This document shows, piece by piece, positions 18,801 to 28,124 of a stretch of 64,000 nt of DNA. The notes below the pieces were generated by a model. The model was not told the origin of the DNA and ran no database searches. It saw nothing but the letters and a program-made list of their open reading frames with translations. Position numbers and translations under genes: made by a program. The stretch spans positions 54,060-118,059 of the forward strand of contig JAQIBP010000039.1 of assembly GCA_027858995.1 (NCBI GenBank), read 5' to 3'. Numbering within the stretch: position 1 is the first letter of the stretch; the number at the start of each line of letters is the position of its first letter. The stretch comes from Deltaproteobacteria bacterium. GTDB lineage: Bacteria > Desulfobacterota > Desulfobacteria > Desulfobacterales > Desulfobacteraceae.

Positions 18801-19515
18801 TATGCTGAACACTTTTTTTGACAATATGGGGCTGGCAATCAATGCCATGGCAAGACCGGTTGATGCCATCAAACATCAGGCTAAAACTGTAACTGTAGGC
18901 ACCAGCAGAATAAGTGAAAAATTTGAAGGTATTGTCTTTGATGAACTTGATACGAATAATATTTCAATCTCCCAGATCACTAATACAAATGTCCTGGTAA
19001 TAAAAAATCTCCAGGAAGTTATAGATCAGGTCAAAGGAGCTTTCCTTTATCAGATATCAGGTTTGAGCCTTCTTGGTGATGTCACAGGTTCAACCAAAAT
19101 CAAACTTATAAATAAAACCGGAGAATTAAAGAGTGAAAGTTCAAGAGTTGAAAATGACTCAGGGCTTAAGGGAACAAAAAACATAATTGTCAGGGAAGGA
19201 AATGTCTATATTGGAAAAGGCAGAAAAGACAATAAAAATATCCTGGTTATCCCGGGCATCTCCTCGAATCCAGCCACACCCAATATCATTGAATATATTC
19301 TATCCATAAATATAAGTTTTAAATCTTCAAACAAGGTACCTCTGCTTAAAAAAATCAAGGCTCTTGGTGGTAAGTACAACAGGCTTAAGGACTGGGTTGT
19401 TGAAAGTGGTGATTTAAAATGGGATGATAAATATCTTAATTTTATTGAAGTTGAAAACCTCTTTGGAGATACTGCAGAAAAAGTTGTTGAAAATATAATC
19501 AGCAAAATTAAATAA
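15805..19515 (+). CDS. Very large glutamine-fructose-6-phosphate aminotransferase-like protein (class II GATase + two SIS domains + C-terminal extension)
   Basis: 'CGISALIAF', 'RGRDSAGISL', 'SAHTRWASIGDINVANCHPQ', 'HVCLNGDIDNY', SIS 'ISQSGTTTDTNRTV', 'ATVGSGSNKTSADEIRIKLSE'; ATG 15805 with GGAGG upstream. Confidence 0.82.
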   Translation: MILHRQTFFNFIKKIFATKIEFAKPVSTAKKNSIIFFPYQPNMVSCGISALIAFKGSNSEAHDSDLNQLQKTLLLLKKRGLSSSALSEKDDFKKTFLGGDKLLNKVFQNCQELKQENNFCDLFFNLEKKDQLLSIADDIKKFINEQTSNFKKNISNLSPENIEIISSGLEKLEDIGWCLKNEIIENIKAIGDLAMNLENSNNIRGAKVFKRLNAVLNSLDRLEVRGRDSAGISLLFTFTKQEFENFREALIKAGLSENLKQRTNHLVLKNNSITINDTFPGNSNHYVTICFAYKFSAEIGALGDNVLFLRSQIRNDLMLQLLTNYNFMANSVSAHTRWASIGDINVANCHPQDNTPTDKEIGKTGIIHVCLNGDIDNYLELKTEYEARYDKIHEEINTDTKLIPLQIEYYLKHDYPIEEAFRLAVNDFQGSHAISMHSDLTPGKLFLAQKGSGQAIFVGLAQDHYIAASELYGIVEETQDYIKLNGEEKGQIVLLDQNSNGGVSGIKSFYYDNTPITIEEDQVLTSRITSRDIDRQNFPHYFLKEISESPDSVEKTLENSFKQTKDNLFTTSLDKVAIPKSLEDDFKNNKIKKVYYIGQGTAGIAAQGCADLLNFYLGDTDIDIRAMKSSELSGFSIATGKNAKNSMDNSLVIAISQSGTTTDTNRTVDMVKECGAKTLAIVNRRDSDLTFKTDGVLYTSSGRDIEMSVASTKAFYSQIAAGAVFGLHIARITKAKSNKFITEQINEIMSLPDKMRTILDMKDQIKESAFKLAVSKQYWATVGSGSNKTSADEIRIKLSELCYKTISSDFIEDKKHIDLSSEPLIIICAAGTRESVLGDIIKDTAIFHAHKASPVVITNIGENRFDLYAKDVFKIPETKEHFAPVLNTLVGHIWGYYAALAINEGSRFIYKGREQVQDLLDEYSSMGHDVYEVLLEKRFRETIAQFSNTFANRRRLGGFPSAMGLDNSTNITLLLKYLSGRLPVSDFEIDFATKGTPSNMLNTFFDNMGLAINAMARPVDAIKHQAKTVTVGTSRISEKFEGIVFDELDTNNISISQITNTNVLVIKNLQEVIDQVKGAFLYQISGLSLLGDVTGSTKIKLINKTGELKSESSRVENDSGLKGTKNIIVREGNVYIGKGRKDNKNILVIPGISSNPATPNIIEYILSINISFKSSNKVPLLKKIKALGGKYNRLKDWVVESGDLKWDDKYLNFIEVENLFGDTAEKVVENIISKIK

Positions 19516-19545
19516 GGAGTGCAGGTTTTTCTGACTTGACGACTG

Positions 19546-20685
19546 ATGCCTGAATATAAAAAAGAGATGATGTATTCCTATCTCGTCGTTCTGACTATAT
19601 GCTCAACTGCAGGCCTGCAGTGCTGGAGAACCCTTTTTGATAATTTCAGTGTTAATGTTGTAGGGCTTGACGGCAACCATATCGGTGTATTGCAGTCTGT
19701 CCGGGAAATGCCGGGATTTCTGGCACTGCTGGTTACATATGTTATTTTAATTATAAAAGAACACAGATTATCTGCTCTCTCCATTATTATTCTTGGGGCA
19801 GGCATTTTCATGACAGGTTTTTTTCCAAGTTTTTACGGCCTTATTTTTACTACCATGGTAATGAGTTTTGGATTTCATTATTATGAAACAACCTGCCAGT
19901 CTCTGACTCTCCAGTATTTTAACAAACTCACATCACCCCATGTTTTCAGCCAGCAGAGAAGCTATGCCGCTGCTGCCAATATTGCAGTGGCTATCATTAT
20001 ATTTGCGGCTGCCCCTTTTTTAAGCTACAAAGCCATGTTTATTTTATTTGGCAGTCTTATAAGTATTTGCGGTATTTGGGCTGTTACAAAAAATCCTGCA
20101 AAAAAAAATGTAACTCCCCAAATTGAAAAACTGGTTTTTAAAAAGCGTTATTGGCTCTTTTATTTTTTAACCTTTATGGCAGGAGCACGGCGGCAGATTT
20201 TTATGGCTTTTGCTGTCTTTTTACTTGTAAAAAAATTTGGATTTACCATTCAATTGATTACTCTGCTTTTCCTGGTAAACAATATAATAAATTTTTTTAT
20301 AAATCCTCTCATTGGAAAATTTATTGTAAAATACGGTGAAAGAAAGCTTCTTTCAATTGAATATTTTTTTCTTGTTCTGATTTTTATATCCTATGCCTTT
20401 GTGGAATCAAAAATAGTTGTGGGTATTCTATATATTTTTGATCACATATTTTTTAATTTTTCCACTGGCATTCAAACCTATTTCCAGAAAATTGCCGCCC
20501 CTGAAGATATTGCACCCAGCGCTGCTGTGGGATTCACCATTAATCATATTGCAGCAGTGATTCTGCCTGCCATTGGCGGGATTTTGTGGATGGTCGATTA
20601 TAAGATTCCCTTTTTATTCGGGGCTTTTTTCAGTTTTATTTCTCTTTGCTTTGTGCAGTATATCAAAACTGAACAAAACCATTAA
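19546..20685 (+). CDS. Major facilitator superfamily transporter
   Basis: 379 aa, about 11-12 hydrophobic helices, MFS-like topology. Confidence 0.75.
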   Translation: MPEYKKEMMYSYLVVLTICSTAGLQCWRTLFDNFSVNVVGLDGNHIGVLQSVREMPGFLALLVTYVILIIKEHRLSALSIIILGAGIFMTGFFPSFYGLIFTTMVMSFGFHYYETTCQSLTLQYFNKLTSPHVFSQQRSYAAAANIAVAIIIFAAAPFLSYKAMFILFGSLISICGIWAVTKNPAKKNVTPQIEKLVFKKRYWLFYFLTFMAGARRQIFMAFAVFLLVKKFGFTIQLITLLFLVNNIINFFINPLIGKFIVKYGERKLLSIEYFFLVLIFISYAFVESKIVVGILYIFDHIFFNFSTGIQTYFQKIAAPEDIAPSAAVGFTINHIAAVILPAIGGILWMVDYKIPFLFGAFFSFISLCFVQYIKTEQNH

Positions 20686-20777
20686 AAATAAAAATATGTT
20701 AATAAAATCTAATTCCAGCATATATAAAAACAGTTGATTATAATTTAGTTTTAAAAATTTAATCTAAGGAGTTTATA

Positions 20778-21530
20778 ATGAAAAATCATTCAAAGATAAT
20801 ATTGTTAGTGATTATTATTTTCAGCATTTATAGTAGTTGTTCAGCAAATCCCCTATCAAACTTCATGTCAATATTTCAAAAAGACTTTGCGCTTGAACTA
20901 ATTTATAAAAATCATCACAATCTTATACAAGGAAGTGGTGTATATTTGGCAAAGGATCCTAAATGTCAAAAAACCTTAATTGGAGAAGTGACAAAAGTAT
21001 CCCTGGTTGAGTCTAAAATGTCCAGAGTTGAAATCAGAATTGATAAAAAATATAAAGATCAAATATATGAAACCACACCATTTGTTTTGATGAGCAATAT
21101 TTTTTCACAAAATGCCAATGCATATATTATTGCAATATCTTCTTTTGATGCATCAGGCAAGAAATTATTGAAGTCAGGATCTTCTGTGAAAGGAATCACA
21201 TTTTTTGAATACAAATTTGCCGCCACTGGAGAAGAATTAAAAAAAGTTATGGATAGGATTGAAAAACAGAACAGAGAACTTCTGAATCAACTTGGAGATT
21301 ATATTGACACTTTGAACACCGAAGAGTTCCAGAAAAAAATAGATGGCCTTGCTGATCAAATAACGCAATTTTCAAAAGAACAAAAAGAGACTTTTAAAAA
21401 TGATGTTTTGCCAGCACTAAAAAATATGTTTAATTCAATAATAGAACAACTTGAAAAACAGAACAAAAAGGAGAAATCAAAAAATCTAGAAAAACAGTTA
21501 AAAGAGATAGAAGAAAAGGTTGATGTTTGA
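20778..21530 (+). CDS. Secreted/lipoprotein-like protein with an MlaD/MCE-like segment and C-terminal coiled coil
   Basis: Signal peptide with 'SSCSANP' lipobox-like motif; 'LIQGSGVYLAKDPKCQKTLIGEVTKVSL' resembles MCE; charged helical tail. Confidence 0.5.
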   Translation: MKNHSKIILLVIIIFSIYSSCSANPLSNFMSIFQKDFALELIYKNHHNLIQGSGVYLAKDPKCQKTLIGEVTKVSLVESKMSRVEIRIDKKYKDQIYETTPFVLMSNIFSQNANAYIIAISSFDASGKKLLKSGSSVKGITFFEYKFAATGEELKKVMDRIEKQNRELLNQLGDYIDTLNTEEFQKKIDGLADQITQFSKEQKETFKNDVLPALKNMFNSIIEQLEKQNKKEKSKNLEKQLKEIEEKVDV

Positions 21531-22008
21531 TTTTAAGATAGATACCGGGTGATTAAAATTTTAACAGGTTATTTATAATATTACAGGTTAAAGGTTTGGA
21601 TTTTAGGACAACATAAGATTTTTTTTGTTTCATTGGATTGGCAGGGATTGTCCTGCTTATTGCCGGTTATTACTTTATGGATAATTATAATTATTGTTAC
21701 TTACTTGGAATAGCTTTTATGCTGGCTGGTTTTATCTGGATAAATAAAACTTAATAATGATTTTCTGCAATAACACTTTCTTGGCTATGAGATGCTATCA
21801 GGTGTATTTCCAATATACAGTAATGGAGTTTTGAATAAGTTAATTGTTCCATTTCCCATATAGTAGAATCATTTTTTGAAAATTTATCTGTCTTGCACCT
21901 CTATGTTTATGATATAAAAAGCTTACTGACCATTGATTTTTTAATTATAATTATTTTTCCATATTGTATTTTCTTCTACAATAGTACAGATAAAAAGGAG
22001 AGCAAGTT

Positions 22009-22239
22009 ATGAAAGAGTTGATTCAGTATATTGCTAAAGCTCTGGTTGATAATCCGGATCAGGTTGTTGTTGAGGAAATCGCGACTCAGCAGACCCTTGT
22101 GCTGGAATTAAGGGTCGCAAAAGAAGATCTTGGAAAAGTCATTGGTAAAAAAGGCAGGACTGCCCAGGCCATGCGAACTATTTTATCGTGTGCATCTGCA
22201 AAAATACAAAAAAGGGCCATCCTGGAAATAGTTGAATGA
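22009..22239 (+). CDS. khpA: KH-domain RNA-binding protein (KhpA/YlqC family)
   Basis: 76 aa; '[18 protein letters not shown]', '[19 protein letters not shown]'; AAAAGGAG upstream. Confidence 0.92.
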   Translation: MKELIQYIAKALVDNPDQVVVEEIATQQTLVLELRVAKEDLGKVIGKKGRTAQAMRTILSCASAKIQKRAILEIVE

Positions 22240-22328
22240 TACACAGATCTGTATGATTATTTGTTCACGGCGGTTGCGCCAATCAGCACCGCGATTATGC
22301 GGTAGATAAATATTATAAAACCTAAAAG

Positions 22329-22625
22329 ATGAAAAAAATGAAAAAAACATTTGATGATAAAAAGACAGCAAAATTGGGCACTGCAAAGAATCCTGCTGTT
22401 GTGAATGTACAAACAGAAGAAAGAATGAAAGAATTAGAATCAATATTTGATAAAAACGGCTGGAAATATACAATTGAATTGGAACCAGACAAACCTGAGG
22501 ATATCAAGGCCTTAGAAATATTGTTGAATCCAATAAAAACAAAGCTTGCCGAAAAGAAAGTGGGACGTAATGGACATTGTCCATGCGGAAGCGGTAAAAA
22601 GTATAAAAAATGCTGCGATAACTAA
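22329..22625 (+). CDS. SEC-C motif metal-binding protein (PBPRA1643-like)
   Basis: 98 aa; C-terminal '[20 protein letters not shown]', '[18 protein letters not shown]'. Confidence 0.85.
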   Translation: MKKMKKTFDDKKTAKLGTAKNPAVVNVQTEERMKELESIFDKNGWKYTIELEPDKPEDIKALEILLNPIKTKLAEKKVGRNGHCPCGSGKKYKKCCDN

Positions 22626-22664
22626 TCTTTTTTTGCATTCTATAGTAACCTGCACATAACCCTT

Positions 22665-22702
22665 AAGGATTGACACGACCTGCAAAGTCGTTCTCAATCC
22701 TT
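22665..22702 (+). terminator. Putative terminator-type hairpin downstream of the SEC-C gene
   Basis: 9-bp AAGGATTGA/TCAATCCTT stem with inner ACGAC/GTCGT stem, followed by an AT-rich but weak T tract. Confidence 0.45.
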
Positions 22703-22988
22703 TATTTAAGCTGCCAGTTAAAAATTCAACTTCTTCGCTGACAAGTTTCATTTAAGACAATTTTCAACAGTGTTTTTTATAATATAAAAAAAATATTTTC
22801 CCTGAATAATCTGCTTTGTATTTTTAATATTCCGGTTACTCTCCAATTATGTTGCCAGTTTATTTTGGCCTATCCCATATAATGGAATTTTAAATCTGGG
22901 AATTCGAAATTCGAATCTTTCATGTCGCTTGGTTGCAGATCCAAATTGAATTCTTATGTTTAATGCATTACAAACACAGACTTTTTAA

Positions 22989-23327
22989 ATGGAGGGGAAA
23001 ATGCAACCCACATGGACATACAAAAATTATGAGATCAAAGAAGGTTTGAAACCCGGAAGTAAAGACTTTCGTTATTTTTATAAGATTCTCAAAAATGGTG
23101 AAAAAAAGTGCAATTACTGTGTCTGGGTTGTGGATGACGCCCTGGCCCGATTTGATCCGTCCAAAGATTTCAATGCCATTGTCGCTTCCCGTAAAGCCGC
23201 CTGGCACCAGTGGGTAAAAGAAAAAATTGACAGCAACGATTTTCGAAACCTGGCCTTGAAACTTGAAAAAGAGGGTCAACAGGAGATCAATCTGTCGGAC
23301 CTGTCGGATCATATCACGCCGGAATGA
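22989..23327 (+). CDS. Hypothetical protein
   Basis: 112-aa ORF with GGAGGGG near the start; higher GC3 than neighbours. Confidence 0.6.
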   Translation: MEGKMQPTWTYKNYEIKEGLKPGSKDFRYFYKILKNGEKKCNYCVWVVDDALARFDPSKDFNAIVASRKAAWHQWVKEKIDSNDFRNLALKLEKEGQQEINLSDLSDHITPE

Positions 23328-23611
23328 GGTCAGAACGTGGATAATAATCCAGTTGTCCTAATTGTCAAATTCTTGACTTATCATTGTTTACACGGGTGTT
23401 TTTTAAAAGAAATCCACCCGAAAATCAGACCGAATACCAAGGGCAGAAAACCGAAATAATTGATCCATAATTCCAACAACTTAATGGTGACAATGATGAT
23501 CAAGAACCCGATATGGAAAGCGAGTATAGAGGGATTGATATCAAATGACTGCTAATCACCAATTTTTAATAAAACTCTATGAGAAAATAGGGTAACACTT
23601 CAAAAAAAATC

Positions 23612-23821
23612 TCAAGTACCTTCTGCTAGCACGGACCCCGGTCCTGCCAAAGGCCTGAAAGTTTTTACGGATGATCCGCAAAACGGACATTCCCAATCTT
23701 CCGGAAGGTCTTTAAACGCTGTTCCTGGAGGAGTGTTTGTCTTAGGTTCCCCCTTGTCTGGGTCATAAACATATCCGCAATTACTCACTTGACACTGATA
23801 CATGTCTTTTGGATCTGCCAT
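23612..23821 (-). CDS. Rubredoxin
   Basis: 69 aa; '[44 protein letters not shown]'; C-terminal extension [15 protein letters not shown]. Confidence 0.9.
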   Translation of the reverse strand: MADPKDMYQCQVSNCGYVYDPDKGEPKTNTPPGTAFKDLPEDWECPFCGSSVKTFRPLAGPGSVLAEGT

Positions 23822-24463
23822 TTTTTACTCCTTTCATTTTTTGAGTTGCACATCATTTCTTGGAAATATTTATTACAATTTTACATTAACGTTACATACA
23901 AAATAGTCAAGGAAAACAAAATACAGCATGGATAGTCGCTACTTATATTAAGATGAGATTCATCACATATGGTATAAAGAGATTTTTAAATCAGAAACTT
24001 TCATCCAATTATATGACCCCAAAACAGCATCATGAGCCGTTTTTACAAATTCTACTCTATAATATAAACAATTTAATTTCAATGACAGTCTGACAGAGGC
24101 AGGAGTGACGGTGAAACTCTGGCTGGTTTAAACAGCTGCGGAGGCACGACGCTTGAGCAGCTATTTCTCCTTGTCATCGAACATGGATATCCGATGACGT
24201 TTAGGTTGGAATTTTACTTTTGCTCGTGCCGGAATAAAAAAAAACTGTCACAAAGAGTTTGCGATATTAAAACCATAGGTAGGAATGCATACTGGATGGA
24301 TAAATATAATTCCGACAAATATCCAGACCATTAATAACATCGCTTGACATAATCAAAGAGTTTTGGGTATAGAGAGTCTACTTATGCTATATATCAAACT
24401 AAATACCAAGTCCCAATATCCAGGATTTGATAATAAAACAGAATTTACAGGAAAATCAGACAA

Positions 24464-25006
24464 ATGTTAAAAAAATTCGCTATATCTTTAATAATCATGT
24501 CCACCTTTATGTACGGCACTGTCTTTTTCATGTCCAAACGTTATGAAACCGCCTTTTTTGATGAAATATTAATTCAGCTTAACAGAATGGCTGCAAACTT
24601 TAACAGACCCCAGGAAGTAGAATTCACTAAAATATTACTTGCATCTATTATCAACAATGATCAGCCACCATCTGACTGGAACAGGTATATTGTACACAGC
24701 CCGAAATATGATAATAAGGAATTATTCTACTATTATAAAATATGGACCATTACTGTTAAATTAAATATGGATGATATAAATAGTTCATATCCTATTTATA
24801 CTGCCAGTAACGAAAAAAAGGTGGTTATCAATATGCGTTACGGTCAGTCCAAACCTGTGGTGCAATTCCCTTTCTATAAAAACGAAAAGGGGGATTTAAT
24901 TACTGGTTTGTTTTTTCCTGTAAATGAAAAACCATTGTCAGCAGATTTAAACAATGACAATAAAATTAACCATGAAGATGTAATACTTGCCAGGAAGCGT
25001 AGATAA
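24464..25006 (+). CDS. Secreted/anchored hypothetical protein with a single dockerin/EF-hand-like repeat at the C-terminus
   Basis: N-terminal hydrophobic segment; 'SADLNNDNKINHEDVILARKRR' ends the protein. Confidence 0.6.
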   Translation: MLKKFAISLIIMSTFMYGTVFFMSKRYETAFFDEILIQLNRMAANFNRPQEVEFTKILLASIINNDQPPSDWNRYIVHSPKYDNKELFYYYKIWTITVKLNMDDINSSYPIYTASNEKKVVINMRYGQSKPVVQFPFYKNEKGDLITGLFFPVNEKPLSADLNNDNKINHEDVILARKRR

Positions 25007-25070
25007 AAACCTCTTTAAAATTTGGAATAGAAAAGCAATTGAAATAATAAGATAATATTGATTCCACAGA

Positions 25071-26969
25071 TTAATGTTCTTCAAGTGCTTCTTTGATCGT
25101 TATACCAATCTTTTCAACAGAATATGGCTTTTTTATATATTGTCCTGCCCCCAATCTTTGGGCATCTTTCACTCTCTCACTCTCTGAAAAACCGCTTGTA
25201 ATAATCACTTTTTGATCAGGTTTTAAATCTATAATCCTTTTATAAGTTTCAAGCCCGTCAATACCTGGGTCCATTATCATATCCAATAATACAATATCAT
25301 AAGAATTATTTTTTAAATATTCGATAGCTTTTTCCCCGTTTGAAACAGTTACAACTTTATAGTTCAATCGTCTTAAAATAGTTTTTGCAATTTGCCTTTG
25401 TTTTTCTACATCGTCCACAATCAATATGATTTCTTCATTCCCCAGATATTCTTCAATAAAGCGTGGTTCATGTCCTTTCTCAATTTGCTGTCTAACAATC
25501 GGAAAATAGAGATAAAATTTTGTGCCTTTGTTTTCAATGCTTTCAATATTGATATAACCGCAATGATCCTGAACTGTTCCCCAAACCACCGCCATACCTA
25601 ACCCGGTACCACTGCGACCCATGATTTTTTTTGTATAAAATGGTTCAAAGATCTTTTGTAGATCCTTACCACTGATTCCGATCCCCTGGTCTTCAATGGT
25701 AACAACAGCAAACTCTCCTGCTTTTATGGATTCATATCCTTTTATAGGTTTATCTATATACAGGTTCTCAGTAGAGATTATAATTTTTCCACCTGATGGC
25801 TGGGCTTCCACAGCATTGGAGACCAGATTCATAATTGTTGTTCGCAAATGGGTTTCAGACCCTTTTATGTTAGCCAGTTTTTGACCAAAATTAGTTTTGA
25901 TTACAACGTTATTATAATATGATAACAGTTTATGGTGTTGAGGAGATTTTAAGTAATCCATAATAATATTATTCAGGTTAATTACTTCTGTAGCAATCAC
26001 TCCCCGCCGAGCAAGTGTTAAAAGATCATTCACAATGGCAGATGCCTCTAATCCTGAGGAATATATTAAATCCAACGGTTTTTTGAAGCGATGATTATCA
26101 GGAAGATCAATCATTAACAATTCGGGGTAGGTTACCATCCCTGAAAGGACATTATTTAAATCATGGGCAACACCACCAGCCAAGAGGCCTAAAGCCTCCA
26201 TTTTTTCCATACGAACAAGTCGCTTTTCTAATTGTTCTTTTTCTTTTTCTGCCTTTTTCCTGTCTGTGAGATCAAGAATTGCTGTTTGAATGGCAGGGCT
26301 GCCTTTCCATGAAATCAAAGAAGGCCTCATCTCACAATTCAGTTCTTCTCCATCTGGTTTTATCAACTTTATTTCATACGTTTCAGGTACATTCTCGCCT
26401 TTTAACCTACGTTGATATCTGTCGAGAACCAGTGCTTGATCGTCCTGATGAATAAAGTTTAAAAAAGAATTTCCAACAATGTTTTCCAGCGTTAATCCCA
26501 ATTTGTTTCTCAAGGTTTTGTTGATAAAACAAATACTCCCCTCTTTTACTACTACGATACCTTCAGCAAGATTTTCCACCAATCCCCGATATCTTTCTTC
26601 ACTCCTTTTTAACGATTCTTCATGTATTCTATTTTGAGTTTCATCAATTAAAAATGATAGCAGAGCTGGTTTTCCACTGTGTTCAATAACTTTGGATCTG
26701 AATCTGATCCAAAACAGTTCGCCACTTTTACTGAGGATTCTATACCTGCGGCCCTCTGGAAGTTCTAGGCCTGTCATTATATCATTATACCTGGTAATAA
26801 GTTTTTCATGGTCTTCAGGGTGGACAAGGTCAAGAAATGATCTGTTTTTTACTTCAGTAGCTGAATATCCTGTAAATTTGTATGCCCATTCGTTCATTTG
26901 GCAGATATTACCATCTTGGGTCAAAATCACTCCCATAGGAATGTTTTGTGCAATTAAATCGCTTAACAT
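25071..26969 (-). CDS. PAS-PAS hybrid sensor histidine kinase with C-terminal receiver domain
   Basis: Two PAS domains, H-box 'LLAGGVAHDLNNVLSGM', 'GTGLGMAVVWG', receiver 'ILIVDDVEKQ', 'DIVLLDMIMDPGIDGLE'. Confidence 0.93.
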   Translation of the reverse strand: MLSDLIAQNIPMGVILTQDGNICQMNEWAYKFTGYSATEVKNRSFLDLVHPEDHEKLITRYNDIMTGLELPEGRRYRILSKSGELFWIRFRSKVIEHSGKPALLSFLIDETQNRIHEESLKRSEERYRGLVENLAEGIVVVKEGSICFINKTLRNKLGLTLENIVGNSFLNFIHQDDQALVLDRYQRRLKGENVPETYEIKLIKPDGEELNCEMRPSLISWKGSPAIQTAILDLTDRKKAEKEKEQLEKRLVRMEKMEALGLLAGGVAHDLNNVLSGMVTYPELLMIDLPDNHRFKKPLDLIYSSGLEASAIVNDLLTLARRGVIATEVINLNNIIMDYLKSPQHHKLLSYYNNVVIKTNFGQKLANIKGSETHLRTTIMNLVSNAVEAQPSGGKIIISTENLYIDKPIKGYESIKAGEFAVVTIEDQGIGISGKDLQKIFEPFYTKKIMGRSGTGLGMAVVWGTVQDHCGYINIESIENKGTKFYLYFPIVRQQIEKGHEPRFIEEYLGNEEIILIVDDVEKQRQIAKTILRRLNYKVVTVSNGEKAIEYLKNNSYDIVLLDMIMDPGIDGLETYKRIIDLKPDQKVIITSGFSESERVKDAQRLGAGQYIKKPYSVEKIGITIKEALEEH

Positions 26970-27120
26970 ATAATTAGATCGCTTAACATATTTATTTTCC
27001 CAAAATTAATGAATTAAAGGTTGACAGGTATCAATAATATATAAACCAGGCGCATCATCCCCGCTCATCCTTCAGCATTCCGGTAAATATCCAGTTGATA
27101 AATTAAGTAAACCTGACCAA

Positions 27121-27648
27121 TTATTTGATTGTGATATCCACATTGAGATCTTCAGCCAGATCATCAAGTTTTCTATCGAGTTCATCCTTGAGCATCCCTT
27201 CAGGTATTTTGACCTTAATAACCATGGAATAGAGTGCAGTTCCACTATTGGGTGAAAATTTCTTTTGTGATTTCAAAGTTTCAATATTGATATCATGTTC
27301 AGCAAGAAGGGAGCTTATTTTATAAACAATTCCTGTTTGATCAATTCCTTCTACTTCAATGGTGCAAAAAGAGTTATTGTTTTTAGTATCAGCTATGCTG
27401 TAATCCAGTGGTCTGATAAATACAAAAATATCTTTTTCTCTCTCCAGACGTTTGAAATCCTTTGACAATTTATCCTGAATACCATCACTCTGTCCTGATA
27501 AAAGCAGTATCAGAGTAAATTCATCTGCAAGCCTTCCCATATTGGAATCTTCTAGGTTACACCCATTTTCAAAAATTATCTGAGCAATCTGGGCAACAAT
27601 ACCCGGTCTGTCTTTACCAAATGCAGTCATTATGAATTTTTTTTCCAC
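27121..27648 (-). CDS. Double ACT-domain protein (GcvR-like)
   Basis: 175 aa; 'MTAFGKDRPGIVAQIAQIIFENGCNLEDSNM', second 'VEGIDQTGIVYKISSLLAEHDINIETL'. Confidence 0.85.
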   Translation of the reverse strand: MEKKFIMTAFGKDRPGIVAQIAQIIFENGCNLEDSNMGRLADEFTLILLLSGQSDGIQDKLSKDFKRLEREKDIFVFIRPLDYSIADTKNNNSFCTIEVEGIDQTGIVYKISSLLAEHDINIETLKSQKKFSPNSGTALYSMVIKVKIPEGMLKDELDRKLDDLAEDLNVDITIK

Positions 27649-27955
27649 AATATCTCCCCTTTTTTTTAATGGATACTATTCATTTCCTATAAAAATTTCC
27701 CATACAATGTCAACATTTTTCACCTGAAGCAGCCTGTTTAATTATTTAAATTTTTCCTGACAATTGCCATAACTCCAATTGTTTCAGGCTTTTTTCAGGC
27801 TGAATCAAGTGGTTGCATGAACATCAATTTTCAAATGAATTTAAATAAAACTATTTGTTCATTATTATAAACGCAGGAGATGCTATAGAGCTCTTCTATT
27901 CATGAATTATGGAATAAACTTTGGATAATCTTCTGAAAAATTGAGTCAATACTAT

Positions 27956-28002
27956 TTATATTCAATCGTTCACCATAGCGAACAAATATTGATTGAATAT
28001 AA
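27956..28002. promoter_or_regulatory. Inverted repeat upstream of the molybdenum hydroxylase operon
   Basis: 12-bp arms TTATATTCAATC / GATTGAATATAA with internal GTTC/GAAC. Confidence 0.45.
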
Positions 28003-28124
28003 TTCATAAAATAAATATTGAAAACCATAGCTTGAAATTAATAGTAATTTATTATTGACTTGTACCTTTTTAAATGATAATTATTTCAAAGCTTATTCCC
28101 TTTAAACTTAAGAGGAGAGAATTA

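Noticed and set aside
21604-21756. Short membrane-like peptide (FFCFIGLAGIVLLIAGYYFMDNYNYCYLLGIAFMLAGFIWINKT)
   Set aside because: Hydrophobic and plausible, but the frame begins after a stop with no ATG/GTG/TTG at a suitable place; insufficient support.
22898-22921. GAATTCGAAATTCGAATC near-palindrome resembling a T-loop (GATTCGAA)
   Set aside because: Flanking sequence does not fold as a tRNA; no other arms found.
23390-23570. Possible small minus-strand membrane protein (FDINPSILAFHIGFLIIIVTIKLLELWINYFGFLPLVFGLIFGWISFKKHPCKQ)
   Set aside because: No start codon after the upstream stop; may be a decayed gene but cannot be called.
24090-24320. GC-richer intergenic stretch upstream of the dockerin-like gene
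   Set aside because: Both strands contain frequent stops and no recognisable remnant; a short TCATCG/CGATGA hairpin alone is not diagnostic.
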